Source: Bacteroidota bacterium
GTDB lineage: Bacteria; Bacteroidota; Bacteroidia; SXHM01
Assembly: GCA_947479755.1 (NCBI GenBank)
Contig: CANKAM010000027.1
Location: 1-45,451, forward strand
Direction of reading: 5' to 3'
Length of the DNA: 45,451 nucleotides
Shown here in pieces: positions 26,277 to 34,433 of this stretch. The first letter of the stretch is position 1; each line of letters begins with the position of its first letter. The position numbers and the translations under genes are program-made. A model generated the notes under the pieces. It had not been told where the DNA came from, did not search any database, and saw only the letters and a program-made list of their open reading frames with translations.

Positions 26277-28151
26277 ATGAAAAAACTCCTACTCCTGCTT
26301 CTTACATCTTGTTTCCTGCATCTGAATAATAAGGCCCAAACCAGTGGCGGACCTGATGCTTTTGGTTATACATGGATGCATTCCAACGCTATTGGCGGAC
26401 CGGTTTATAATTGGATTGACATACTTCCTGTGGCAACCGAAATAAATGGATTTGCCGATGATAACTCAGTAGGCTGGGTGCCTATGGGTTTTGATTTTCA
26501 TTATTACTGGACTGATTATAATCAGGTGCGTGTGGGCAGCAACGGATGGATTTCGTTTAATAACGTGGGAAATATTGCTCACAGTTTTCCGCTGATTCCT
26601 TCACCGGGTGGAAATGCCGATAATTATGTAGCGCCCTTTATGGTGGATCTTAATTTTGATACAGAATCCAATCCCGGCAGAGTTTATTATTGGAGTAATA
26701 ATGTGGACTCTTTTATTGTTACCTATTACCAGGCTCCATTCTGGGTTAACGCACAGCCTGATTTTACAGGTTCTAATACCTTTCAGGTTATTTTTACGAA
26801 TACCGATAGTTCGATCACTTTTCAGTATGCCGAACAAACAGGTGTAGTGCAAAATACAGGGCTTAACGATATTGTAATAGGTATTGAAAATGTCAGCGGT
26901 GCCATAGGTTTGCAATGCACTCTAAATAATTATCCGGTGGCTCCGGCTGCTATCAAATTTTATTATCCAGAAACGATTACGCTTGCAATTCCTGATCTGA
27001 AACCGGCATGGAATCAGAATGATGAGAATGCAGGATTATTCTTTTTTAAAGGCAGCGCAACGTATTTGCAAAGCAATATCACCAACGTTGGAAATACTAC
27101 GGTTGATGCACCTTCCAGTGCTATTGCCAATTTTCTTGATGCGCAAAATATTTCGAGTTATTCAGCATCAAATGAACTGGATGCAATAGCACCCGATGCT
27201 GACACTACCATCAATTTTGATGGTGTGCTTTCATTAGATAATCCGGGTGATTTCACCTATCGTGTTTCAGTAAGTAACAGCACTGATTTGAATACGTACA
27301 ATAATAACAATGACTTTGAAATAGTGGTGGTTGACAGCGCCAACGGTGAAGTGGTGTTGAGTTATGTGCCCGAAGATTCAACCATGTTGACCTTTGTTTC
27401 GTGGAATGGTGGAGGTAATACCAGTGGCGCTGCTATTAAAGTTATTCCGCCTTATTATCCTGCAACCATTGTGGGTGCAGAGTTTTTTGTGATGTCTAAT
27501 CTGGGTGGTTTCAATCCTATTCCGAATGGGTTTACCACCAATGTTGTAACGGAAAATGTGCAGAATCAACCCGCAGTTATTCAAACAAGTGAATCGGTTA
27601 GTAATGCCGGCTTGTTTCCTTCGCAGTGGAACAGGGTTGATTTTACAAATCCATATACCGTTACTTCAGGTCCTGTTTATATAAGCTGGATTATGGGTGA
27701 CGATTCCATTGCATTGGGAACGCACCCTGTGACACCAATCTCAAACCGCAGCTACGAAATATTGGATGGCGACTGGGCAGAATACCGTCAGGGAGCTAAC
27801 GAAGATCTGGGCATTCGTGTTATTATTTCTTCGGGTGGTGCGCATCCGGATACTACTGTGTTAGGAATTGGTGATGTTGTTTTTGAAAACGATGTTATAC
27901 TTTTTCAGAATTATCCTAATCCTGCAGAAAATACTACTACTGTTGAGTTTTACATTCCTTCATCAACTGCCGGTGATTTTAATCTTTACAATGCTCCGGG
28001 CAGTTTGGTAAACACCATTTCATTCAGTTCACTAAGTCAAGGCAAACATCGTGTTGATATCAATACCGCCAAACTTGCGGCAGGAATTTATTACTACACG
28101 CTTGCTGTAAAAGACAAGCTGTATTCAAAGAAAATCGTGGTTAGTCGATAG
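26277..28151 (+). CDS. Secreted protein with T9SS C-terminal sorting domain
   Basis: A 624-residue protein with a signal peptide (MKKLLLLLLTSCFLHLNNKA). The C-terminal type A sorting domain (about residues 540-624) has QNYPNPAENTTTVEFYIPSS, LAAGIYYYTLAVKDKLYSKK and ends IVVSR. The N-terminal third (YVAPFMVDLNFDTESNPGRV, then FIVTYYQAPFW and NTFQVIFTNTDSSITFQY) resembles the extracellular nidogen-like or galactose-binding-like modules found in T9SS cargo. The middle part (PDLKPAWNQNDENAG..., about 240-350) looks like a CARDB-type beta sandwich. No catalytic motif was recognised. It is likely exported to the cell surface or medium. The next gene starts 3 bases after its stop. Confidence 0.85.
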   Translation: MKKLLLLLLTSCFLHLNNKAQTSGGPDAFGYTWMHSNAIGGPVYNWIDILPVATEINGFADDNSVGWVPMGFDFHYYWTDYNQVRVGSNGWISFNNVGNIAHSFPLIPSPGGNADNYVAPFMVDLNFDTESNPGRVYYWSNNVDSFIVTYYQAPFWVNAQPDFTGSNTFQVIFTNTDSSITFQYAEQTGVVQNTGLNDIVIGIENVSGAIGLQCTLNNYPVAPAAIKFYYPETITLAIPDLKPAWNQNDENAGLFFFKGSATYLQSNITNVGNTTVDAPSSAIANFLDAQNISSYSASNELDAIAPDADTTINFDGVLSLDNPGDFTYRVSVSNSTDLNTYNNNNDFEIVVVDSANGEVVLSYVPEDSTMLTFVSWNGGGNTSGAAIKVIPPYYPATIVGAEFFVMSNLGGFNPIPNGFTTNVVTENVQNQPAVIQTSESVSNAGLFPSQWNRVDFTNPYTVTSGPVYISWIMGDDSIALGTHPVTPISNRSYEILDGDWAEYRQGANEDLGIRVIISSGGAHPDTTVLGIGDVVFENDVILFQNYPNPAENTTTVEFYIPSSTAGDFNLYNAPGSLVNTISFSSLSQGKHRVDINTAKLAAGIYYYTLAVKDKLYSKKIVVSR

Positions 28152-28154
28152 AAC

Positions 28155-28583
28155 ATGAACCTTCTCCAAAGCCTTTATTGCAATCAATATCTTGACCTGA
28201 AAAAGCAGGGTAAAGAATATGCCGCCAACAAAAACGGAAATGTTACGGCTACGGTTTCTTTGTTCTGCAATGTGATTACGGTTTTATTCCTGCTCTCGGT
28301 TTTGTCAAATGTGTTTGCCGATTATATGGGCGATACGATTAAGAATGTTTTTCACGGCAGTAGCGGCAGAATGACTGGACGACTGATTGCCTTACTAGGT
28401 TTAGCACTGATTTTTCCCATTGTAAAATTCACCATCGGCAAAAAAGAAAACTTTGATGCAACCATTGCCGCCTTTGAAGCCTTGTCCGAAGAGCAGCAAA
28501 AAGCAGTGTCGAAACGCGGTTTGATTTATTTCTTCGGAAGCATTGGTGCGGCTGTTTTAAGTGGGTTGTTGCTTGCCCTGTAA
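28155..28583 (+). CDS. Hypothetical membrane protein
   Basis: A 142-residue protein with three predicted membrane segments: about residues 33-52 (TVSLFCNVITVLFLLSVLS), 78-96 (LIALLGLALIFPIVKFTI) and 124-142 (LIYFFGSIGAAVLSGLLLAL). A cytoplasmic-looking N-terminus (YCNQYLDLKKQGKEYAANKN) precedes them. I do not recognise the family. It starts 3 bases after the T9SS cargo gene and is probably co-transcribed with it. Confidence 0.75.
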   Translation: MNLLQSLYCNQYLDLKKQGKEYAANKNGNVTATVSLFCNVITVLFLLSVLSNVFADYMGDTIKNVFHGSSGRMTGRLIALLGLALIFPIVKFTIGKKENFDATIAAFEALSEEQQKAVSKRGLIYFFGSIGAAVLSGLLLAL

Positions 28584-28628
28584 TGCACCATTAACAATTG
28601 ATTAAGAAACAGGCGTAAATTAAATACC

Positions 28629-28636
28629 TACTTTCG
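28629..28636 (+). promoter_or_regulatory. Candidate -7 box for the cyclophilin gene
   Basis: TACTTTCG differs by one base from TAnnTTTG, a variant often seen in Bacteroidota. It lies 27 bases before the ATG, the same spacing as the box before yidC. No convincing -33 element at the expected distance. Confidence 0.45.
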
Positions 28637-28662
28637 CTGCTCAATTTCAAAAATCAATAGAT

Positions 28663-29214
28663 ATGAAACGCATACTAACATTATCATTAATCATTTTTTC
28701 AACCTTAAACATTATGGCACAAAACCCCAAAGTATTTTTTGATATGACTGCAGATGGCGAAAAGCTGGGTCGTATAGTATTTGAACTTCGTCCGGATGTG
28801 GTTCCTAAAACAGCCGAAAACTTCCGTGCACTGTGCACAGGCGAAAAAGGTTTTGGCTACAAAGGCTCACCTTTTCACCGTGTTATTACTAACTTTATGT
28901 GTCAGGGTGGAGATTTTACCAACCAAAACGGTACGGGCGGCAAAAGTATTTATGGCGATAAATTTGCTGACGAAAATTTTACCCTTAAACATACCGAACC
29001 CGGTTTGCTGAGTATGGCTAACGCAGGGCCTAACACCAACGGTTCACAGTTTTTTATTACTACTGTTGTTACAAGCTGGTTAGATGGCAAACACGTTGTT
29101 TTCGGTAAAGTAATAGAAGGCATGGATGTGGTAAGAACAATTGAAAAATTGGGAAGCCAAAGCGGTGCTACTTCTAAAAAAGTTATTGTAGCTGATTGCG
29201 GAGAGTTGAAATAA
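28663..29214 (+). CDS. Secreted peptidyl-prolyl isomerase, cyclophilin A-like
   Basis: A 183-residue protein: signal peptide ([20 protein letters not shown]) plus a complete single-domain cyclophilin that accelerates proline isomerisation in exported proteins. All cyclophilin A active-site residues are present without indels (offset 18): Arg73, Phe78, Met79, Gln81, Phe131, Trp139, Leu140, His144. The stretches [52 protein letters not shown] and [12 protein letters not shown] are the eukaryotic-type signature, unlike the shorter E. coli PpiA/PpiB. Alone on the plus strand, with a strong terminator behind it. Confidence 0.96.
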   Translation: MKRILTLSLIIFSTLNIMAQNPKVFFDMTADGEKLGRIVFELRPDVVPKTAENFRALCTGEKGFGYKGSPFHRVITNFMCQGGDFTNQNGTGGKSIYGDKFADENFTLKHTEPGLLSMANAGPNTNGSQFFITTVVTSWLDGKHVVFGKVIEGMDVVRTIEKLGSQSGATSKKVIVADCGELK

Positions 29215-29234
29215 CATGTCCTGATATAATTTGT

Positions 29235-29266
29235 AAAAAAGCCCCGTTTTGCGGGGCTTTTTTTTT
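29235..29266 (+). terminator. Intrinsic terminator after the cyclophilin gene
   Basis: AGCCCCG-TTTTG-CGGGGCT hairpin (7 GC-rich bp, extended by A/T pairs) followed by a run of nine T. It is 20 bases after the stop codon. The A-run on the left could make it work in both directions. Confidence 0.92.
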
Positions 29267-29277
29267 AAAATTTGGTT

Positions 29278-29568
29278 ATATCAAGGGTGTTGTTTAAAAC
29301 TGTTTCTCATCTGTTTGAAATTATTTCTCTGATGTCAGCAATTGTTTCTGCAATGTCTGTAATTGTTTCTTTACTGTCTGCAATCATTTCTAGGGTGTCT
29401 GTAATTGTTTTTCACACGTCAGTAATTAATTCTGCGGTGTCTCAAATTGTTTCTTGAGAAATGATTGCAAACAGACAAGTTTTAATTGCAAACAGACAAG
29501 AAACGATTACAGACGCTCCTGTTTTAATTGTAAACAGACTGGAAGTAATTGCAAACACCTCGGATTTT
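29278..29568. repeat. Inverted pair of 21-bp-period repeat arrays
   Basis: Left array: nine units start at 29278, 29299, 29320, 29341, 29362, 29383, 29404, 29425 and 29446, exactly 21 bp apart, with consensus ATTGTTTCT-NNNN-TGTCTGTA (first and last degenerate). Right array: five units start at 29464, 29485, 29506, 29527 and 29548, also 21 bp apart, with consensus ATTGCAAACAGAC then 8 variable bases, essentially the reverse complement. GTCTGTAATTGTTTCT (29355) pairs with AGAAACGATTACAGAC (29499) except for one T-G. The array fills the convergent gap between the cyclophilin terminator and the PKD gene, ending at that gene's stop codon. Confidence 0.85.
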
Positions 29569-32500
29569 ACTCCACCACCACCTTACTCACCACCACCTCA
29601 TCACCCGCGCGGACTTTAAAGAGGTAAAGCCCTTTTGAAAAACCTTCAAGATTTAGTTTTTCGGTAAAGTATTTTGTTGTGCCGGGTCGGTTAAAGTAAA
29701 CGCGTTGTCCAAGGGTATTGGTCAATTCCAACTCTAATGCAACAGGCTTCTCGGTTTCAAAGGTTATAGTAAAGACTCCCGAATTCGGGTTAGGATAAAT
29801 TGTCAATTCTCCATTGTCCATTGTCAATTCATTAAAGCCTACTCCAAATTCAACCACTATAATAGTCTGGCTTACCGAAGTAGTGCAGTTGTAATTAATG
29901 GAAGTTTGCGTAATGGTATAAATACCCGGCTCGGTATAAGCATGCACAGGATTTTCGGCTGTCTCCACAAAACTGCCGTCACCAAAATCCCAGAACCATT
30001 GTTCAGCATTTACCGAAGTATTAGTAACCGTAACTGTTCCCAAACCGGAGAGAACAACGGTATCGGTATTGGTTGTAAACCCTGCCTGCAAACCAAGGCT
30101 GGTGCAGTTCCATTGCACATCAATAATATGGATGGCAGTATCAGAACAGGTTGCATTGGCAGCAATCAGAAACACAGGATGCGTTCCCACTTCGGTAAAA
30201 GTATAAACAGGATTTTGCACAAAAACATTGGGGCTGCCATCACCAAAATTCCAGTTCCAGGTGTTGGGTGCGGGAGCGGTGAGGTCGGTAAAACTTACCG
30301 GATTATTTATTTGGGTTGTATTGGGTGCGCTGAATTGTGCATTGATAGTTGGCAACACGGTAACTGTCATGTTATCAGTTGCAACGCAACCATAAGGATC
30401 GGTCATAATTACATCATAACTTCCGGCTTGCAGAGTCTGGTAGGTTTGTGCGGTTTCACCGCTCAAACTAATGCCGTTCCACTTCCATTGAAAAGTTGCT
30501 CCGGGGTTACCGGCATTCAATAAAGGATCCGCTTCGTTGGTACACATCACCACATCAAAACCAACATTTACCGAAGGGTCACTTACAAATAAGTTCATGG
30601 TATCAACTCCTCTGCAACCTTCACGAGAAGTAATGGTGATGGCATAATCGCCCGGCAAAATAGTTTGCAGAAACTGTGAGTTTTGCCCGATTGGGTTGTC
30701 GTTAAAAGTCCATGCATAGGTTGTTGCATTTGGAATTCCTGCATCCAAAATAGGGAAGCTGGCATTTACACAAACGGCATCATCAGCACCTAAATCAACA
30801 GGCAATACAATAAATACTTCCAGAGCAATATCATCTGTACCGGAACAGCCGCTGCCGTAATCAACCGTAACGCTGTAATTTCCCTCACCAACAGCCTGAA
30901 CAATTTGTATGTTATCCGTAATCGGACTTCCATCCAATGTCCATACATAGGTTGCGCCCGGATTTCCGCCAGCATTTAAAAAGGGCATATCCTGCAAATA
31001 ACAGATAGCAGTATCAGGACCTAAATCAATAACTACCGCATCTAAAACATGAATGGTATCAACAGCTTTTGAAGTTCCGCAACAACTGGTTGTTATTAAT
31101 TCAACAATATAATCACCTGCTGTTGCAAATGAAACCGTTCCGGGATTTTGGTCAGTTGAGGATGTAATAGAACCTCCGGGAATATTCCATTCATAAGTAA
31201 GTGCGGTTGAAGAAGCACTCAGGTCAGTGCTTTGTCCTGCACACAAAGTTGTTTTGGTAGCAACAATTTCAGGAGGTGTAAAGTCGGTTGTGATGTCAAT
31301 AAAGTTGGCATAAAAAAAAGGAACACCATCTACAATCAATGAAATATTTCTGAAGCCGAGCGGGCCTGTATATTGCACGCTGTCTGTGTTTTCCTCGCTT
31401 CCTGCAGGTGTAGCACCGTAACCAAAAATCCAGTTGATAATACCGGTTGTGTCGGTTTCAACCACTACGTTGGAGTTGGTACAGCCATAATATTCAACCC
31501 TGATCTCGGGCTCAAACCGGTTGTAATTATAAGGACGCAAAACCTGAGCAGTACCACCAAATTCATAAAAAGCTGCGCTCATACCATCTGAACCTTTTCC
31601 GCCTTCGCCACCGGTTCCGCCTTGCCCACCGGTTCCGCCATCACCACCTTCACCGTTGTTGCAACTGTGGTCAGGACCAAAGTCACCAAGGTTTCCGCCT
31701 TGCCCGCCTACACCACCTGCACCTCCTTGTCCGCCTGCTCCACCGGGACCACCTTGTCCTCCATCACCGGGCGTTAAATAACAATCCTGTACAATTCCGT
31801 TAATACCATTATTGAAAACAAAAACGCAGAACGAGCCACCTGCACCATTGCCACCCAATCCGCCACCACCGGCTTGTCCGCCTTCGCCACCGCCACCGCC
31901 ACCGCCACCGCTTCCGGCATTGTGATAAGCAGTATCACCGGGATAAGGAATTGGATTTGGTGTTGGAAAATAGGGTTGCAAAGCAGCAGGCTCGCAGCCT
32001 TTTGCTCCGCCACCACCACCACCACCACCACCGGCTCCGTTGGTTTGTCCGGGGTCGCCTTGCTCCCCAATTCCGGGAACATAATATCCTCCTGCAAATG
32101 TTGCAGTGCCTTGTAATCCGTCAAAACCTTCTATACCATCTGCGCCATCAGTTCCGGGTACACCGTGATTGAGGCTCTGCGCAAGACATTGGGTATTCTG
32201 GTAAGTTACTTCACACATTCCAATTCCACCGTTTCCGCCTTGTCCGGGTGCATAGCCCAGACCGTTTTCGCCATCAAGCCCGTTATTGGTATAATCACTG
32301 CCGGGTGATACTATCCACTGACAAAATCCAAGAATACATTGCTCTTCTACTTCAAAGCCGCCCCATTCAGCACCAAATCCGCCATTACCTCCGGCATTGC
32401 TTCCCGGAAAAGAACCGGAAGCGCCCACTCCGGGTTGTCGGCAGCAATTTCCAACATCTTCACCGGTCTCACCATCAGTTCCAGGTGCGCCATCTAATCC

Positions 32501-33037
32501 GGTTGTGCCCGAATCGCCTAGTAATCCGTCAGAGGCATCACCAACTGTAACGTAGCAACGCGATATGGTATATTCGCTGCAACCTGAAATATAAATTCCG
32601 TAAACAGAAACACCATTACCTGTTGCATCTTCAACTTCCAGTCGCAAATCAAGCAAACGAAAGTTACTGATGTTGACACAATTTATCCCAATCAGTGCAG
32701 GGGGCACAGCTTGTATGTTTGAATTATCGCGCAGAATTTTTGTGATGTTGCGGTTACTTTTTATCCAGGTTGTTACATCAAAACCGCCTTCAATAGTAAG
32801 GTCGGCCTGCATCTGCAAAGGCGAGGTAATAGGATAATTTCCTTCAGCCATCCGTATCTTTTTGTTGGCAGGACTAACCAGTGTTAACCCGTAATCCAAT
32901 GATGCAGGATTAGCTTTTGTGCCTGTTGTTCCGCTGCTTGCGCCACTAGGAGAAACATAGATAACACCACATTCCTGCGAAAAAATAAAAACTGATTGTA
33001 GTGAAAAGAGGAGAAAGAGGAGTAAGCTGCGCACCAT
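29567..33037 (-). CDS. Large T9SS-secreted protein with Gly-rich region and PKD domains
   Basis: A 1156-residue protein with a signal peptide (MVRSLLLFLLFSLQSVFIFS). The N-terminal 170 residues look like the start of a parallel beta-helix (ECGVIYVSPSGASSGT, IRMAEGNYPITSPLQMQADL). Residues about 180-505 are strongly Gly-rich with collagen-like and GGxGG runs (GGQGGPGGAGGQGGAGG) and dispersed cysteines. Several Ig/PKD-like modules follow: repeated LxLGPD/LGAD...CxxxxxPxLxAGxPxATxxW units (about 680-890), then two classic PKD domains with WNWNFGDGSPN and WFWDFGDGSFVE (about 905-1070). The C-terminal sorting domain (about 1085-1156) has IYPNPNSGVFTITFE and GFSKGLYLFKVRAG. A surface adhesin or matrix protein is plausible; no enzyme motif was seen. 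Confidence 0.88.
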   Translation of the reverse strand: MVRSLLLFLLFSLQSVFIFSQECGVIYVSPSGASSGTTGTKANPASLDYGLTLVSPANKKIRMAEGNYPITSPLQMQADLTIEGGFDVTTWIKSNRNITKILRDNSNIQAVPPALIGINCVNISNFRLLDLRLEVEDATGNGVSVYGIYISGCSEYTISRCYVTVGDASDGLLGDSGTTGLDGAPGTDGETGEDVGNCCRQPGVGASGSFPGSNAGGNGGFGAEWGGFEVEEQCILGFCQWIVSPGSDYTNNGLDGENGLGYAPGQGGNGGIGMCEVTYQNTQCLAQSLNHGVPGTDGADGIEGFDGLQGTATFAGGYYVPGIGEQGDPGQTNGAGGGGGGGGGAKGCEPAALQPYFPTPNPIPYPGDTAYHNAGSGGGGGGGGEGGQAGGGGLGGNGAGGSFCVFVFNNGINGIVQDCYLTPGDGGQGGPGGAGGQGGAGGVGGQGGNLGDFGPDHSCNNGEGGDGGTGGQGGTGGEGGKGSDGMSAAFYEFGGTAQVLRPYNYNRFEPEIRVEYYGCTNSNVVVETDTTGIINWIFGYGATPAGSEENTDSVQYTGPLGFRNISLIVDGVPFFYANFIDITTDFTPPEIVATKTTLCAGQSTDLSASSTALTYEWNIPGGSITSSTDQNPGTVSFATAGDYIVELITTSCCGTSKAVDTIHVLDAVVIDLGPDTAICYLQDMPFLNAGGNPGATYVWTLDGSPITDNIQIVQAVGEGNYSVTVDYGSGCSGTDDIALEVFIVLPVDLGADDAVCVNASFPILDAGIPNATTYAWTFNDNPIGQNSQFLQTILPGDYAITITSREGCRGVDTMNLFVSDPSVNVGFDVVMCTNEADPLLNAGNPGATFQWKWNGISLSGETAQTYQTLQAGSYDVIMTDPYGCVATDNMTVTVLPTINAQFSAPNTTQINNPVSFTDLTAPAPNTWNWNFGDGSPNVFVQNPVYTFTEVGTHPVFLIAANATCSDTAIHIIDVQWNCTSLGLQAGFTTNTDTVVLSGLGTVTVTNTSVNAEQWFWDFGDGSFVETAENPVHAYTEPGIYTITQTSINYNCTTSVSQTIIVVEFGVGFNELTMDNGELTIYPNPNSGVFTITFETEKPVALELELTNTLGQRVYFNRPGTTKYFTEKLNLEGFSKGLYLFKVRAGDEVVVSKVVVE

Positions 33038-33072
33038 TAAATAGCCGTATTATTAGTGATTGAAAAGGATTA

Positions 33073-33080
33073 CAAATTTA
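33073..33080 (-). promoter_or_regulatory. Candidate -7 box for the Gly-rich/PKD gene
   Basis: TAAATTTG on the minus strand fits TAnnTTTG and lies 36 bases before the start codon. The rest of the 172-base divergent gap shows no clear box for the beta-helix gene on the plus strand; CACATTTG at 33168 is a poor match. Confidence 0.5.
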
Positions 33081-33209
33081 GAAAAGATTCGTCAGGGGTT
33101 GTTTCTAAATTATTGAATCGGATGAAATTTATTACATCAAACACTTCACATTCTGCAAATTAAATCACACATTTGCAATCCTCATAAAAAACCAACCCCC
33201 TTATCAACT

Positions 33210-34433
33210 ATGAATTTCCGCACACTTTTAATGGCAGTACTGATTTGTTCAATCGCTGCATGTGGTGAAAAAACCGCACAGAAAATTACCGACTGGCAGG
33301 ATATTGAAAAAGATATTCAGACAAAATTCATCATGGCCGAAGATGGTGCTGTGATTGACATTCCCGAAGGGCATTACAAATTTAAAGGCAGTCTTTCATT
33401 AGAAGGAAAGAAGAATGTTACCATAAAAGGCGCGGGATTGGACAAAACAATTCTTTCGTGGGAAGGACAAACAGAAGGTGCAGAAGGTTTTAAAATAAAT
33501 AACTGCGAGAACCTTGTTATGCTTGACCTTACTGTTCAGGATACAAAAGGTGACGGAATAAAAACACAAAAAATAAAACGTGTAACGTTTAAGAATCTAA
33601 GAGTTGAGTGGACAGGCGAGCCTCAGGAAAAAAACGGAGCGTATGGTTTTTATCCTGTTGATTGCGATTCGGTGTTATTGGATAATTGCATTGCCATTGG
33701 CGCTTCGGATGCCGGCATTTATGTGGGGCAATCACGCGGTGTGATTGTAAAAAACTGCGAAGCGTATCACAATGTTGCAGGTATTGAAATTGAAAACTGC
33801 ATCCGTGCAGATGTTTTTGATTGCTATGCACATGAAAATACCGGAGGATTATTGGTATTTGATATGCCGGGCTTAACACAGAGCGGGTCAAAAGTACGCT
33901 TGTATCACAACAAATGCATAGAAAACAATTTCCGCAATTTTGCTCCTAAAGGCAATGTTGTTGGTGAGGTTCCACCGGGCACAGGAGTAATGATTATGGC
34001 AACTAAAGAAGTGGAAATTTTTGACAACACAATTGAAAATAATAAAACCATGGGCATTGCCATTGTGAGTTACAAATTAGTGCAAAAACCATATGACGAT
34101 GTAAAGTTTGATCCGTATCCTAAAAGCGTTTGGGTGTATGACAATCGCATCAGCAGAAAAGCACTAAGCACTCCGGCACTTGAATATGATTTGGGTAAAT
34201 TGTTGATGTATAAGTTTCCGGTAAACCGCCCCGACATTATTTTTGATGGATACCTTGACCCTGCGCTAGAACAGGCAAACGGCAATTACACCGAACCGAA
34301 TATGATTTGTGTTGGAGATAATAACGGAGCAAAATTTGCAGTAATAGATGCTCCAAATGAATTTAAGAATCCTAACACCGACCGCACACATTTTGATTGC
34401 TCAAAAACAAAACTTACTCCGGTAACACTTTAA
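33210..34433 (+). CDS. Lipoprotein with right-handed parallel beta-helix
   Basis: A 407-residue protein with a lipobox (SIAAC, Cys18), so probably anchored in the outer or inner membrane. From about residue 55 it shows successive beta-helix rungs: KKNVTIKGAGLDKTILSWEG, NCENLVMLDLTVQDTKGDGI, KRVTFKNLRVEWTG, DSVLLDNCIAIGASDAGIYV, RGVIVKNCEAYHNVAGIEIE, RADVFDCYAHENTGGLLVFD. This fits the NosD/pectate-lyase-like repeat families; no catalytic triad can be named. Its stop codon directly abuts the ATG of the acylase gene, so the two are translationally linked. Confidence 0.88.
   Translation: MNFRTLLMAVLICSIAACGEKTAQKITDWQDIEKDIQTKFIMAEDGAVIDIPEGHYKFKGSLSLEGKKNVTIKGAGLDKTILSWEGQTEGAEGFKINNCENLVMLDLTVQDTKGDGIKTQKIKRVTFKNLRVEWTGEPQEKNGAYGFYPVDCDSVLLDNCIAIGASDAGIYVGQSRGVIVKNCEAYHNVAGIEIENCIRADVFDCYAHENTGGLLVFDMPGLTQSGSKVRLYHNKCIENNFRNFAPKGNVVGEVPPGTGVMIMATKEVEIFDNTIENNKTMGIAIVSYKLVQKPYDDVKFDPYPKSVWVYDNRISRKALSTPALEYDLGKLLMYKFPVNRPDIIFDGYLDPALEQANGNYTEPNMICVGDNNGAKFAVIDAPNEFKNPNTDRTHFDCSKTKLTPVTL

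Noticed and set aside
29272-29457. Open frame of 61 codons with a 7-residue Ser/Val/Ile repeat
   Set aside because: It follows from the 21-bp DNA repeat and stops where the array inverts. It starts within bases of the cyclophilin terminator and has no promoter.
29278-29568. CRISPR array
   Set aside because: The units are 21 bp in total, the repeats are degenerate and switch orientation, there are no constant-length unique spacers of about 30 bp, and no cas gene is near.
31774-32550. Long open frames on other strands and frames in the Gly-rich region
   Set aside because: Stop codons are rare in GC-rich Gly codon repeats, so shadow frames (Val/Ala-rich, His-rich) are expected. The sense frame has a signal peptide and sorting domain.
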